This document shows, in pieces, positions 16,489 to 24,412 of a DNA stretch of 41,719 bases. The notes under the pieces were generated by a model. That model made no database searches and was not told the DNA's origin. It saw only the letters and a list, made by a program, of their open reading frames with translations. Numbering within the stretch: position 1 is the first letter of the stretch; every line of letters starts with the position of its first letter. The DNA comes from Candidatus Ulvibacter alkanivorans. GTDB taxonomy: Bacteria > Bacteroidota > Bacteroidia > Flavobacteriales > Flavobacteriaceae. The position numbers were made by a program, and so were the translations under genes. The stretch spans positions 1 to 41,719 of the forward strand of contig NZ_QOLC01000070.1 of assembly GCF_003333325.1 (NCBI RefSeq). The letters run 5' to 3'.

Positions 16489-16515
16489 AAAGAGTTTCCA
16501 ATACAGAAACTCTTT
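16489..16515 (-). terminator. Terminator of the BlaI/BlaR1-like operon
   Basis: AAAGAGTTTC (16489-16498) pairs with GAAACTCTTT (16506-16515) around a 7-nt loop. Read leftward, it ends in a T-run (A-run 16486-16491 on the plus strand), as expected for the minus-strand operon that stops at 16544. Confidence 0.85.
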
Positions 16516-16543
16516 AAGTTAGGCTATAAAGTTTTACAAGTAG

Positions 16544-18502
16544 TTACATATTGAGTACGATCGTCTCTATCGGTTCGTCATCGTCACTTTTAATTGAAGT
16601 TGTGCGTTTTCCACCTTCACTATCCTTAATATCGATCCGAATTCCTGTTATTTCATTGTACTTATTTCGTTTTACCTTTTTAAAAGTAAAACTAATGTCC
16701 TTTTCAGCAAGCTGTTCTTTTAACTGTTGCAAGTCGGCATCGGTAGTATTTTTATCGATGATCAAGGTGTGGTCACCACTATGAACATCATGATGTACAA
16801 AACGGTTTTGTCCACTATTAGCATATACAAAGGTGTTGCCACGTGCTCGACTACGTTCCCGGTCTACATAGACAATCTCTTCATGGTCCTCGTGTACTTC
16901 ATGGTCCTCGTGTATTTCGTGGTCCTCGTGAATAACTCGTAATCGCGCACGCTCATTAGATCGCGCTTTTCTAGCATCCTCACGTTCTAGTTGCATTTCT
17001 TTTCTTACTTCTATTCGCTCTTCTTTACGTTCTTCAAGGGCCACTTTTCTGTTTTCAAGTCTGGCTTGTTGTCGATCCATTCGTGCCTTAGCACGTTCTC
17101 TTATTTCAATTTCTCGTTCTTCGGAAAACTCATTAGACACTTCAGACCCAAAACTTAAACTACCATCTTCGGTAATGTGAAGGTAAAAATCTTCTATAGG
17201 CTCGTCGCCGTGTAATTCGTAATTTCCGCGTGAGCCGTTTGGATCATTGTAAGAAATGCTTATTCCTGTGAGTTCACCTGCGGAATTAAACGTGAGATCG
17301 CTGTATTCAAAATCGATCTGGTGTTCAGATTTTAATCGCTCTTTGTGTTTGGCCAAAGCGTCTCGCGTCGTATTTTTAGTAATACGAATGTAAATGTCTT
17401 TAACAGCTATATCACGAGTTTCTTGGGTTGCTTCGGAAACAGCTTCCATCCATTTGCCTGTTGTTTGTAATGACAAATTGGTATTGTTCGCTTCGGAAGT
17501 TGAAGTTGACGGAACACTTTCCGAAGGCATATCTGCACTATTTTCTACAGTGACTTTTTTAGACGCCGAACTTTCCGAAGAAAATATTTCTGAAGGCGTT
17601 GCATTCATTTCTTGAGTCGTACTGTTCTTGTAGATGACTTCCTCTTTCACATTAAAACTATAAAGAAATACAGCCATTACCGGAAGTATTAGGCAGAGTT
17701 TCCAAACATTGTTCGATTTAGTGGTGCTTTTGTTTAACATAATGATTCGTTTTTTGATGAATGATTGATAAAAATTGGTTGTCAGCGCCGGGATCGGTGC
17801 GGTCGATGAAGCCTTGACCAACGCTAATTGATATTGTTTTTTGGAAGAAACTTGTTGAGCCGTCTTACTATCTGCTATAAATTCTAAATTTTGTTCTACG
17901 CCTTTTTTGTACCACCATGCAAACGGATTCGCCCATTGAAAAGCCACTAGTAACGTACTGCACAGCACATCTAACGAATGCCACTGTGCGGCATGAACAC
18001 GTTCATGCTGAAGAATCATGTTAAGCTCGGTCGTTGTATGAAGACTTGGATTGTAAAAAATATAAGTAAAGAATGAAAAGGGGGGAAGATCGCGATCAAT
18101 CTCCACATAATGGTATCCGTCGACCTTTGTGGATGGGTGTTGCTTAATTAGGATATGTAAGGTGCGAAGTTGGACTAACATACGCACTAGCATAAATAAA
18201 AAGCCTATACAATACAGACTCATTAAAACATCTTGCCATGAGAGTTCGCTCTTCTCTGAAACCACTGTAGTTGCTTCTGTTGGAATTGTTTCGAGCGAGG
18301 TTAATATTGGAACCGATGAAGCGGTAATGTAGGTGGTCTTGGTGAACTCTAACATAGGCAGCAGTATGGCAGCTGCTACCCCTAATAATAAGTAATGTCT
18401 GTTAGCGGTAAAAAAGGTGTCCTTATGCAATACCAGTCGGTACACCAAATAAAAGGATGCTAGAATACCTGCTGATTTTGCTATATAGATTAAGACTTCC
18501 AT
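16544..18502 (-). CDS. M56 family (BlaR1/MecR1-like) membrane metallopeptidase
   Basis: A 652-residue membrane-embedded protease. N-terminal helices (about 5-25, 36-52, 92-112) precede the zinc site: HERVH (166-170) and the downstream Glu of NLEFIAD (about 206-211). After another helix at about 268-283 the periplasmic part holds two copies of one unit: 'ITKNTTRDALAKHKERL ... GELTGISISY' (about 370-415) and 'IDKNTTDADLQQLKEQL ... NEITGIRIDI' (about 580-630). Between them lies a long Arg/Glu helix (about 455-530) ending in HEDHE repeats. No penicillin-binding sensor domain is present, unlike BlaR1. In this family the protease cleaves its partner BlaI-like repressor after a signal; the gene starts one base after the blaI-like stop, so the pair is one operon. 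The inducing signal is unknown. Confidence 0.9.
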   Translation of the reverse strand: MEVLIYIAKSAGILASFYLVYRLVLHKDTFFTANRHYLLLGVAAAILLPMLEFTKTTYITASSVPILTSLETIPTEATTVVSEKSELSWQDVLMSLYCIGFLFMLVRMLVQLRTLHILIKQHPSTKVDGYHYVEIDRDLPPFSFFTYIFYNPSLHTTTELNMILQHERVHAAQWHSLDVLCSTLLVAFQWANPFAWWYKKGVEQNLEFIADSKTAQQVSSKKQYQLALVKASSTAPIPALTTNFYQSFIKKRIIMLNKSTTKSNNVWKLCLILPVMAVFLYSFNVKEEVIYKNSTTQEMNATPSEIFSSESSASKKVTVENSADMPSESVPSTSTSEANNTNLSLQTTGKWMEAVSEATQETRDIAVKDIYIRITKNTTRDALAKHKERLKSEHQIDFEYSDLTFNSAGELTGISISYNDPNGSRGNYELHGDEPIEDFYLHITEDGSLSFGSEVSNEFSEEREIEIRERAKARMDRQQARLENRKVALEERKEERIEVRKEMQLEREDARKARSNERARLRVIHEDHEIHEDHEVHEDHEEIVYVDRERSRARGNTFVYANSGQNRFVHHDVHSGDHTLIIDKNTTDADLQQLKEQLAEKDISFTFKKVKRNKYNEITGIRIDIKDSEGGKRTTSIKSDDDEPIETIVLNM

Positions 18503-18503
18503 G

Positions 18504-18860
18504 TTAATTTTCTTTTTCTATGATCTCTAGGATCTCACGTAATTCTTGGGCACTAATTTTTTCTTCCTTGGCAAAGAATGAGACCATGCTTTTGTAGCTA
18601 TTATTAAAGTAGTTTTTCATGGCTAGATTCATAAACCTTTTGGTGTAAGACTCTTTGCTTACTAACGGGTAGTACTGATGTGTCTTACCATAAGCGATAT
18701 GAGAGACATATCCCTTGTCTTCAAGGTTTCTAACTATGGTCGAGACGGTGTTGTAATGATTCTCCTCGGGCAAGGCTGCAACAATTTCTTTTACGAAGGC
18801 TTTTTCTAGCTTCCAGAGTGCGTGCATTACAACTTCTTCTTTATTTGTTAAGGCTTCCAT
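18504..18860 (-). CDS. BlaI/MecI/CopY-type repressor
   Basis: A 118-residue winged-helix repressor. The N-terminal helix-turn-helix (LTNKEEVVMHALWKLEKAF, YNTVSTIVRNLEDKGYV) and the C-terminal dimerisation helices match the BlaI family. BlaI proteins are inactivated by cleavage by the M56 membrane protease encoded next door. The promoter carries a dyad that fits a BlaI operator and overlaps the -33 region, suggesting autoregulation. The -7 box lies so close to the ATG (18860) that the mRNA may have almost no leader. Controlled genes beyond this pair are not evident. Confidence 0.93.
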   Translation of the reverse strand: MEALTNKEEVVMHALWKLEKAFVKEIVAALPEENHYNTVSTIVRNLEDKGYVSHIAYGKTHQYYPLVSKESYTKRFMNLAMKNYFNNSYKSMVSFFAKEEKISAQELREILEIIEKEN

Positions 18861-18864
18861 ACTA

Positions 18865-18872
18865 CAAACATA
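18865..18872 (-). promoter_or_regulatory. -7 box of the BlaI/M56 operon
   Basis: On the minus strand TATGTTTG (TAnnTTTG), preceded by TTG about 20 bases upstream, the right spacing for a Bacteroidota promoter. The box ends four bases before the ATG, so the transcript would be leaderless or nearly so. Confidence 0.7.
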
Positions 18873-18883
18873 AAACTATGATA

Positions 18884-18899
18884 TTAGTTATACAACTAA
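18884..18899. promoter_or_regulatory. Putative BlaI-type operator
   Basis: TTAGTT-ATAC-AACTAA is a dyad with six-base arms overlapping the -33 element on the minus strand. A second, wider pair, ACTACAAA (18861-18868) and TTTGTAGT (18901-18908), brackets the promoter. BlaI operators are dyads of this size (TACAnnTGTA-like); assignment to the adjacent repressor is inference. Confidence 0.6.
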
Positions 18900-18990
18900 A
18901 TTTGTAGTTATTTAACGAAAAATTTAGTTCAATCGTATGTTTTGGATAGAAAAATTGGAAGGTCGTTTTCGACTAAGCTGTTCAAATTAG

Positions 18991-18998
18991 TATATTCG
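18991..18998 (+). promoter_or_regulatory. Possible -7 box of the antiporter gene
   Basis: TATATTCG is one base off TAnnTTTG and lies 17 bp before the ATG at 19015. Confidence 0.4.
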
Positions 18999-19014
18999 CG
19001 CTTAAAATAAGTGT

Positions 19015-19968
19015 ATGAGTATATTGTTTATTTTCTTAGGATTGGTATTGTTAGTAGTTGGCGGTGAATTCTTGGTCCGCGCTTCGGTAGCCTTGTCCTT
19101 TAAATTACACTTATCGAAAATGGTGATTGGGTTAACCGTAGTTTCGTTTGCTACTTCTGCACCCGAACTTCTAGTGAGCTTACAAGCTGCACTCAATGGA
19201 TTTAGTGATATTTCCTTAGGAAATGTGATAGGCTCAAATATTGCTAATATTGGTTTGGTATTGGGGATTACCGCGATTATCGGTCCGTTAGCCATCGACA
19301 GTGACTTCTATAAATTCAATTGGCCGGTAATGATGCTCGTATCGGTGCTATTATATTTTCTTCTGAAAAGCGGTGGGTTGCTCACAAGGACCGAAGGAAT
19401 CGTACTCTTGTTGCTTTTAATGGTGTACTTGGTATTATTAATTCGGCGGGCTCGAAATAGAGCGGGAACGATACCAATTGATGAAAACATTGATGACGGT
19501 CTCTCTAAGTCATCTAATTTTAAGATAGGAATGTGGTTACTAATCGGCGGGATTGCCTTGTACGGCGGTAGTGAGTTATTAGTGACCGGTGCTGTAGATC
19601 TGGCCACAGCGCTTGGCGTAAGTGAGCGAGTTATTGCTGTAACAATGATTGCCGTAGGTACCAGTGTGCCGGAATTGGCAGCTTCGGTGATCGCCGCATT
19701 AAAAAAGGAAAAAGCGATTTCATTAGGAAACCTTATAGGGTCTAATATCTTCAATATTGCATCTGTACTAGGACTAACTGCAGTAATTCAGCCTATACTC
19801 GTAAAGAGCGCAGAGGTGCTAACCAACGATATTTTTTGGATGCTTGGTTTTGCGGCAATACTCTTACCGTTGGCTTTTCTTCCGAAGAAATTCGAGATCG
19901 GAAGAATTAAAGGAGTTATCATTTTCGCGGCCTATGCACTTTTTATAGGTCTTACCTTTATCGCATAA
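19015..19968 (+). CDS. Calcium/sodium antiporter, CaCA family (YrbG-like)
   Basis: A 317-residue inner-membrane exchanger with about ten transmembrane helices. The two inverted alpha repeats characteristic of CaCA transporters are intact: SFATSAPELLVSLQAALNG with GNVIGSNIANIGLVLG (about 42-83) and VGTSVPELAASVIAALKK with GNLIGSNIFNIASVLG (about 215-255). The Glu in each 'PEL' motif forms the cation site. A hydrophilic loop at about 145-165 separates the halves. Likely expels Ca2+ against Na+ or H+. Divergent from the blaI-like gene across about 150 bp. Monocistronic. Confidence 0.92.
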   Translation: MSILFIFLGLVLLVVGGEFLVRASVALSFKLHLSKMVIGLTVVSFATSAPELLVSLQAALNGFSDISLGNVIGSNIANIGLVLGITAIIGPLAIDSDFYKFNWPVMMLVSVLLYFLLKSGGLLTRTEGIVLLLLLMVYLVLLIRRARNRAGTIPIDENIDDGLSKSSNFKIGMWLLIGGIALYGGSELLVTGAVDLATALGVSERVIAVTMIAVGTSVPELAASVIAALKKEKAISLGNLIGSNIFNIASVLGLTAVIQPILVKSAEVLTNDIFWMLGFAAILLPLAFLPKKFEIGRIKGVIIFAAYALFIGLTFIA

Positions 19969-20081
19969 AGAAGTGGGTTTTTTTCTATTTTCCTCGGAAG
20001 CAGAGGTAGCTATCATTAATAGGTAGTACATAACCTCTAGTTTTAGACGACGAATAATACGTATGCGGTACTTATTTCGAA

Positions 20082-20108
20082 CATACCCCCTTAATTTTAG
20101 GGGTTATG
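20082..20108. promoter_or_regulatory. Dyad upstream of glutamine synthetase III
   Basis: CATACCCCCT (20082-20091) pairs with AGGGGTTATG (20099-20108) with one mismatch and a 7-nt spacer. A related AGGGGG lies at 20151-20156, near the expected -33 position. Together they look like operator half-sites; a terminator for the antiporter is less likely because no T-run follows. Confidence 0.5.
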
Positions 20109-20173
20109 AACATAAAAACTACTTTTATTAATAACTTAACATAAAAAAATAGGGGGTGTTTTTAAAAATAGCC

Positions 20174-20181
20174 TACTTTTG
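20174..20181 (+). promoter_or_regulatory. -7 box of glutamine synthetase III
   Basis: TACTTTTG matches TAnnTTTG; the ATG is 41 bp downstream at 20222. Confidence 0.6.
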
Positions 20182-20221
20182 CCCTGTTGTAATTATAAAA
20201 TTTAACTAAAACCGCAACTGT

Positions 20222-22408
20222 ATGTCAACGCTACGATTTCACGCGATCAAAGAAACCTTTAACAGAAAACCTATTGAAGTTACCGAACCGGAGCGACGTT
20301 CATCTATTTTTGGAAAGAACGTTTTTAACGAAGCCGCCATGCGTCAATATTTAACAAAAGACTCCTACAATAGTGTAATGGATGCTATTGAGAGTGGATC
20401 GAAGATCGCGCGCAGTATGGCCGATCACATTTCAACCGGAATGAAAGAATGGGCCATCTCTAAAGGAGCTACACATTATACACACTGGTTTCAGCCCTTA
20501 ACCGGAGCTACGGCAGAAAAGCACGATGCCTTTTTCGAAACCTTGGAAAATGGACAGACCATCGAAAAATTTGGTGGTGGTCAATTGGTGCAACAAGAAC
20601 CGGATGCGTCCAGTTTTCCACACGGTGGAATTAGAAATACATTTGAAGCACGCGGGTATACCGCTTGGGATCCTACATCACCGGCATTTATATATGGTAC
20701 CACATTGTGTATTCCTACGGTATTTGTTGCTTACACAGGAGAAGCATTAGATTATAAGACGCCTTTGCTACGTGCATTACAAGTGATAGACAGTGCGGCT
20801 ACAGCAGTGGCTAAATATTTTGATAAAAGCGTGACTAAGGTCAATGCAACCTTGGGTTGGGAACAAGAGTATTTCTTGATCGATAAAGCGTTGGCGGCAT
20901 CTAGACCCGATATTGCTTTAGCAGGAAGAACACTGTTAGGACATGCCTCGGCAAAAGGACAACAATTGGACGACCATTACTTTGGTTCTATCCCATCAAG
21001 AGTCCTTAATTATATGCGTGATCTGGAAACAGAATGTATGTATTTGGGAATTCCTGTGAAAACACGACATAACGAAGTGGCACCAAACCAATTCGAACTT
21101 GCCCCAATATTTGAAGAGACCAACCTTGCAGTCGATCACAATTCACTATTAATGGATGTGATGGACAAGGTAGCCGATAGACATAACTTTAAAGTGTTAT
21201 TTCACGAGAAGCCATTCGCCGGTGTAAATGGTAGTGGTAAACACAACAACTGGTCATTAGCGACCAATACAGGTGTCAACCTATTAGGTCCTGGAAGTAC
21301 ACCTATGAAGAATTTACAGTTCTTGACCTTTTTTGTTAATACCATCAAAGCGGTTAACGAGCACGAAGAATTAATTAGAGCATCGATAGCCAGTGCAAGT
21401 AATGATCACCGTCTAGGAGCCAATGAAGCGCCACCGGCTATCATTTCGGCTTTTATTGGATCTCAGTTAACAGAAGTTCTTGATGAACTTGAAAAAGTGA
21501 CCGATGGGAAGCTATCACCTCAAGAAAAAACAGATCTTAAGCTAAATGTTGTAGGAAAGATTCCTGAAATACTATTAGATAATACCGATAGGAACAGAAC
21601 TTCCCCTTTTGCCTTTACCGGAAACAAATTTGAATTGCGTGCGGTAGGGTCTACGGCAAACTGTGCAAATCCTATGACTGTCTTAAATGCGATCGTCGCA
21701 AAACAACTAATCGAATTTAAGGAACAAGTAGATTCTCTTATAAAAGGGAAGAAGATGAAAAAGGATGATGCCATCTTTAATGTACTTAGAGAGTATATTA
21801 AGGACAGTAAACGCATCCGATTTGAAGGTGATGGATATGGAGAAGCTTGGGAAAAAGAAGCTAAAAAGAGAGGCTTAAGTAACCATAAGACAACACCTGA
21901 AGCTTTAAAGGCCAAAGTTTCAAAAAAAGCGATCGCTTTGTTCGAGGAACTTGGTATTATGAGTAAGGTTGAAATGGAAGCGCGTCATGAGATTGAAGTG
22001 GAAGAATATGCATTGCGTATCCAAATCGAAGGACGAGTACTTGGAGATATTGCCAGAAACCATGTGATCCCAACAGCTATTCGTTATCAGAATTTATTGA
22101 TAGAGAACGTTCGTGGTTTAAAAACGATCTACGGAGATGAATTCAAGAAGTACAGTGGAGAACAAATGGAATTAATAGAAGCCATTAGTGAGCACATTGC
22201 GAAGATCAATAAAGGGATTACCGATATGATCAACGAACGCAAAAAAGCAAATAAAATCGAGGATGCAGAAGAGCGAGCTTTTGCTTATTGCGATGAGGTA
22301 AGGACGTATTTTGAAGTCATCCGTTACCATTGCGATAAACTTGAACTTTTGGTCGATGATGAGATCTGGCCATTGACCAAATACCGTGAGTTATTATTCA
22401 CTAAATAA
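20222..22408 (+). CDS. glnN: Glutamine synthetase type III
   Basis: A 728-residue enzyme of the GSIII class, which makes glutamine from glutamate, ammonia and ATP. The length (types I and II are about 350-470) and the N-terminal region (RFHAIKETFNRKPIEV; GKNVFNEAAMRQYL) are type III. Catalytic-domain motifs: GWEQEYFLID (metal-binding Glu), TRHNEVAPNQFELAPIFE, HEKPFAGVNGSGKHNNWS (ATP/Glu binding loop), NRTSPFAFTGNKFELRAVGS. The C-terminal ~150 residues are helical. The promoter region holds a CCCCCT dyad that may be a nitrogen-responsive operator. It is monocistronic, followed by a terminator 150 bp later. Confidence 0.97.
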   Translation: MSTLRFHAIKETFNRKPIEVTEPERRSSIFGKNVFNEAAMRQYLTKDSYNSVMDAIESGSKIARSMADHISTGMKEWAISKGATHYTHWFQPLTGATAEKHDAFFETLENGQTIEKFGGGQLVQQEPDASSFPHGGIRNTFEARGYTAWDPTSPAFIYGTTLCIPTVFVAYTGEALDYKTPLLRALQVIDSAATAVAKYFDKSVTKVNATLGWEQEYFLIDKALAASRPDIALAGRTLLGHASAKGQQLDDHYFGSIPSRVLNYMRDLETECMYLGIPVKTRHNEVAPNQFELAPIFEETNLAVDHNSLLMDVMDKVADRHNFKVLFHEKPFAGVNGSGKHNNWSLATNTGVNLLGPGSTPMKNLQFLTFFVNTIKAVNEHEELIRASIASASNDHRLGANEAPPAIISAFIGSQLTEVLDELEKVTDGKLSPQEKTDLKLNVVGKIPEILLDNTDRNRTSPFAFTGNKFELRAVGSTANCANPMTVLNAIVAKQLIEFKEQVDSLIKGKKMKKDDAIFNVLREYIKDSKRIRFEGDGYGEAWEKEAKKRGLSNHKTTPEALKAKVSKKAIALFEELGIMSKVEMEARHEIEVEEYALRIQIEGRVLGDIARNHVIPTAIRYQNLLIENVRGLKTIYGDEFKKYSGEQMELIEAISEHIAKINKGITDMINERKKANKIEDAEERAFAYCDEVRTYFEVIRYHCDKLELLVDDEIWPLTKYRELLFTK

Positions 22409-22557
22409 AAGGACTTGTAAGGTATTTCTGTAAGAAAACCTATAGATGCCTTTATTGGAATGTGACTACTAAGCCTTAGTATGTCGCTTATAGCTGAAAT
22501 TTAGGGTCATGTAGGAAGGCAATTTATTTTAACAAATATTTAACATAACTTAAAAGG

Positions 22558-22587
22558 ACCGTTCAGATGCGTTTGAACGGTTTTTTT
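22558..22587 (+). terminator. Terminator after glutamine synthetase III
   Basis: ACCGTTCA (22558-22565) pairs with TGAACGGT (22574-22581) with an 8-nt loop and seven T. It is 150 bp past the stop, leaving a long 3'UTR. Confidence 0.85.
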
Positions 22588-22764
22588 ATGGATTACATCC
22601 ATGTATCTTAAAATTATTAATAAGAAAAAGACTACAAATTATTGATAATCAGATAGTGTACGTGTATACTCGTATATAATTAACCCTATTTTTTCTTAGC
22701 TTTGACTTATAATATTTGAGACACATAATTGTCGATTAATATTTTCTCCCTTATCATAATCGCT

Positions 22765-22784
22765 CAATCTACAAGTTTAGATTG
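22765..22784. promoter_or_regulatory. Dyad upstream of csgA (distal)
   Basis: CAATCTA-CAAGTT-TAGATTG, perfect 7-bp arms. Candidate regulator binding site 290 bp upstream of csgA. Confidence 0.4.
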
Positions 22785-22857
22785 AAATATGAGAAACCTA
22801 CTTAACTGGTTTTGTTCATATGATTAAATGTTAATTCCCTAGATAACGTTTAAGAAG

Positions 22858-22878
22858 ATACAATAGTAAGTATTGTAT
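22858..22878. promoter_or_regulatory. Dyad upstream of csgA (proximal)
   Basis: ATACAATA-GTAAG-TATTGTAT, perfect 8-bp arms with a 5-bp centre, about 200 bp upstream of csgA. Shape fits a dimeric transcription factor site. Confidence 0.45.
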
Positions 22879-23074
22879 AAATTAAGTTTAATGATGTATC
22901 GAGTTTTTCAAACCGACTTCGATCATTTTTAGACTAAAAATTATCCCCCTAATTTAAAGCAATGAGATTGTTTTTGTAACAATTTCATAACACATGCAAG
23001 GTATCTTGTGTGTACTAAAAACGAACATTTATTTATTAACCAATATTAATTTTAATTTTTAAACCTTTTAGATT

Positions 23075-24223
23075 ATGAAAAAAGTAGTTTTAAGTGCATT
23101 TGCACTATTGTTCGCGACAGCAATGTTCGCTCAGTTTAATGGCAGCTCGGTTGTGCAGCTAGGTCTTTTAAATGGATCTGATGTTGACCAGACTGGCCTT
23201 TTGAATGGTTCCTCTGTTACACAGGTAGGAATTTTGAATGGATCTGATGTAGATCAAGTAGGTATTCTAAATGGATCTGATGTAGATCAATTTGGATTGG
23301 CTAACGGGTCTGCTGTTACACAAACAGGGATCGCTAACGGTTCTGATGTAGATCAAATTGGTGCCTTTAATGGTTCTGACGTAGATCAAACTGGTTTTGG
23401 TAACGGTTCTTCTGTTACTCAAATTGGTATCGCTAATGGATCTGACGTAGATCAATTAGGTGCATTCAATGGATCTGACGTAGACCAGACTGGTTTAGGT
23501 AACGGTTCTGCTGTTACACAAATCGGATTAGGAAACGGATCTGACGTAGACCAATTAGGTGCCTTTAACGGATCTGATGTAGACCAGTTCGGTATCGGTA
23601 ACGGATCTTCTGTTACTCAAATTGGTATCGCTAACGGATCTGATGTAGATCAATTAGGTGCTTTCAACGGATCTGACGTAGATCAGACTGGTTTAGGTAA
23701 CGGTTCTGCTGTTACACAAATCGGATTAGGAAACGGATCTGATGTTGACCAATTAGGTGCATTCAACGGATCTGACGTTGATCAATTCGGTATCGGTAAC
23801 GGTTCTGCTGTTACTCAAATTGGACTAGCAAACGGATCTGATGTAGACCAGTTAGGAGCTTTGAACGGTTCTGATGTAGATCAGTTTGGTATCGCTAACG
23901 GTTCTGCTGTTACTCAAATTGGACTAGCAAACGGATCTGATGTAGACCAAATTGGTGCATTCAACGGATCTGATGTAGATCAGTTAGGAGCATTAAACGG
24001 TTCTTCTGTATTCCAGTTTGGTTTAGCTAATGGATCTGATGTAGATCAGATTGGTATTGCGAATGGAAGTTCAGTAATCCAATTAGGAGCATTCAATGGT
24101 TCATCTGTACTACAGGTTGGAGCGCTTAACGGAAGTAGCGTAACGCAACTAGGACTTGGTCACGGAAGCACTGTTACTCAAATTGGAATTGGGAACGGTT
24201 CAAGTGTAACTCAGTCTAACTAA
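23075..24223 (+). CDS. csgA: CsgA-like major curli amyloid subunit
   Basis: A 382-residue secreted protein: signal peptide 1-20 (...ATAMFAQ), then 33 repeats of 11 residues with consensus NGSxVxQxGxx (last one partial). Spacing Q-x-G-x2-N matches the curlin repeat half-unit, where each unit forms one beta strand and turn of a stacked amyloid. E. coli CsgA has only five 22-residue repeats in 151 residues. Units 4-26 follow a higher order of three: two NGSDVDQ units then one NGS(S/A)VTQ unit, a 99-bp DNA period. The last five units lack Asp and are Ser/Thr rich, perhaps a cap or nucleator-contacting end. First gene of the curli locus, preceded by 665 bp of non-coding DNA and followed by a palindrome. 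Confidence 0.92.
   Translation: MKKVVLSAFALLFATAMFAQFNGSSVVQLGLLNGSDVDQTGLLNGSSVTQVGILNGSDVDQVGILNGSDVDQFGLANGSAVTQTGIANGSDVDQIGAFNGSDVDQTGFGNGSSVTQIGIANGSDVDQLGAFNGSDVDQTGLGNGSAVTQIGLGNGSDVDQLGAFNGSDVDQFGIGNGSSVTQIGIANGSDVDQLGAFNGSDVDQTGLGNGSAVTQIGLGNGSDVDQLGAFNGSDVDQFGIGNGSAVTQIGLANGSDVDQLGALNGSDVDQFGIANGSAVTQIGLANGSDVDQIGAFNGSDVDQLGALNGSSVFQFGLANGSDVDQIGIANGSSVIQLGAFNGSSVLQVGALNGSSVTQLGLGHGSTVTQIGIGNGSSVTQSN
23138..24214 (+). repeat. 33-bp / 99-bp tandem repeats within csgA
   Basis: DNA-level repeats of 33 bp (one curlin unit) grouped in 99-bp super-units in the central part. Synonymous differences between units (GATGTAGATCA, GACGTAGACCA and similar) show they are not all recent copies, although units 10-15 and 16-21 are closely alike. 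Confidence 0.85.
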
Positions 24224-24231
24224 AAAATGCC

Positions 24232-24262
24232 GGACTAGCGAATTTAAATTCGCTAGTCCTTT
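24232..24262 (+). terminator. Perfect 28-bp palindrome after csgA, probable partial terminator or RNA stabiliser
   Basis: GGACTAGCGAATTT (24232-24245) is followed directly by its reverse complement (24246-24259) and only three T. A second, weaker hairpin follows (AAAGTG/CACTTT and GAGG/CCTC, 24280-24317). Together they could lower csgB expression relative to csgA. Confidence 0.65.
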
Positions 24263-24412
24263 AGTTTAAGGATACAAGTAAAGTGTAGGAGGGCATTTAA
24301 CTAACCTCTTCCACTTTGCTTTCCTTTAAAAAGAAGAGTTTATTTTTAAGAGTTTTCTAAAAATTAACTACCTTTCTAATGTGTTCGGAGTAAAGAACTT
24401 AAAAAGTATAAC

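Larger units (their letters stand above)
19969..20221. other. Intergenic region upstream of glutamine synthetase III
   Basis: AT-rich, 253 bp, no gene seen. Contains a strong dyad (20082-20108), a further AGGGGG element (20151-20156) and the glnN promoter -7 box (20174-20181). Confidence 0.7.
22409..23074. other. Long intergenic region between glnN and csgA
   Basis: 665 bp, AT-rich, no gene seen on either strand. Contains a 13-nt palindrome (ACTAAGCCTTAGT, 22468-22480), the terminator at 22558-22587, two dyads (22765-22784 and 22858-22878), a CCCCCTAATTT element (22945-22955) and a weak promoter-like TATCTTG (23002). Its size suggests extensive regulation of the curli locus. Confidence 0.7.
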
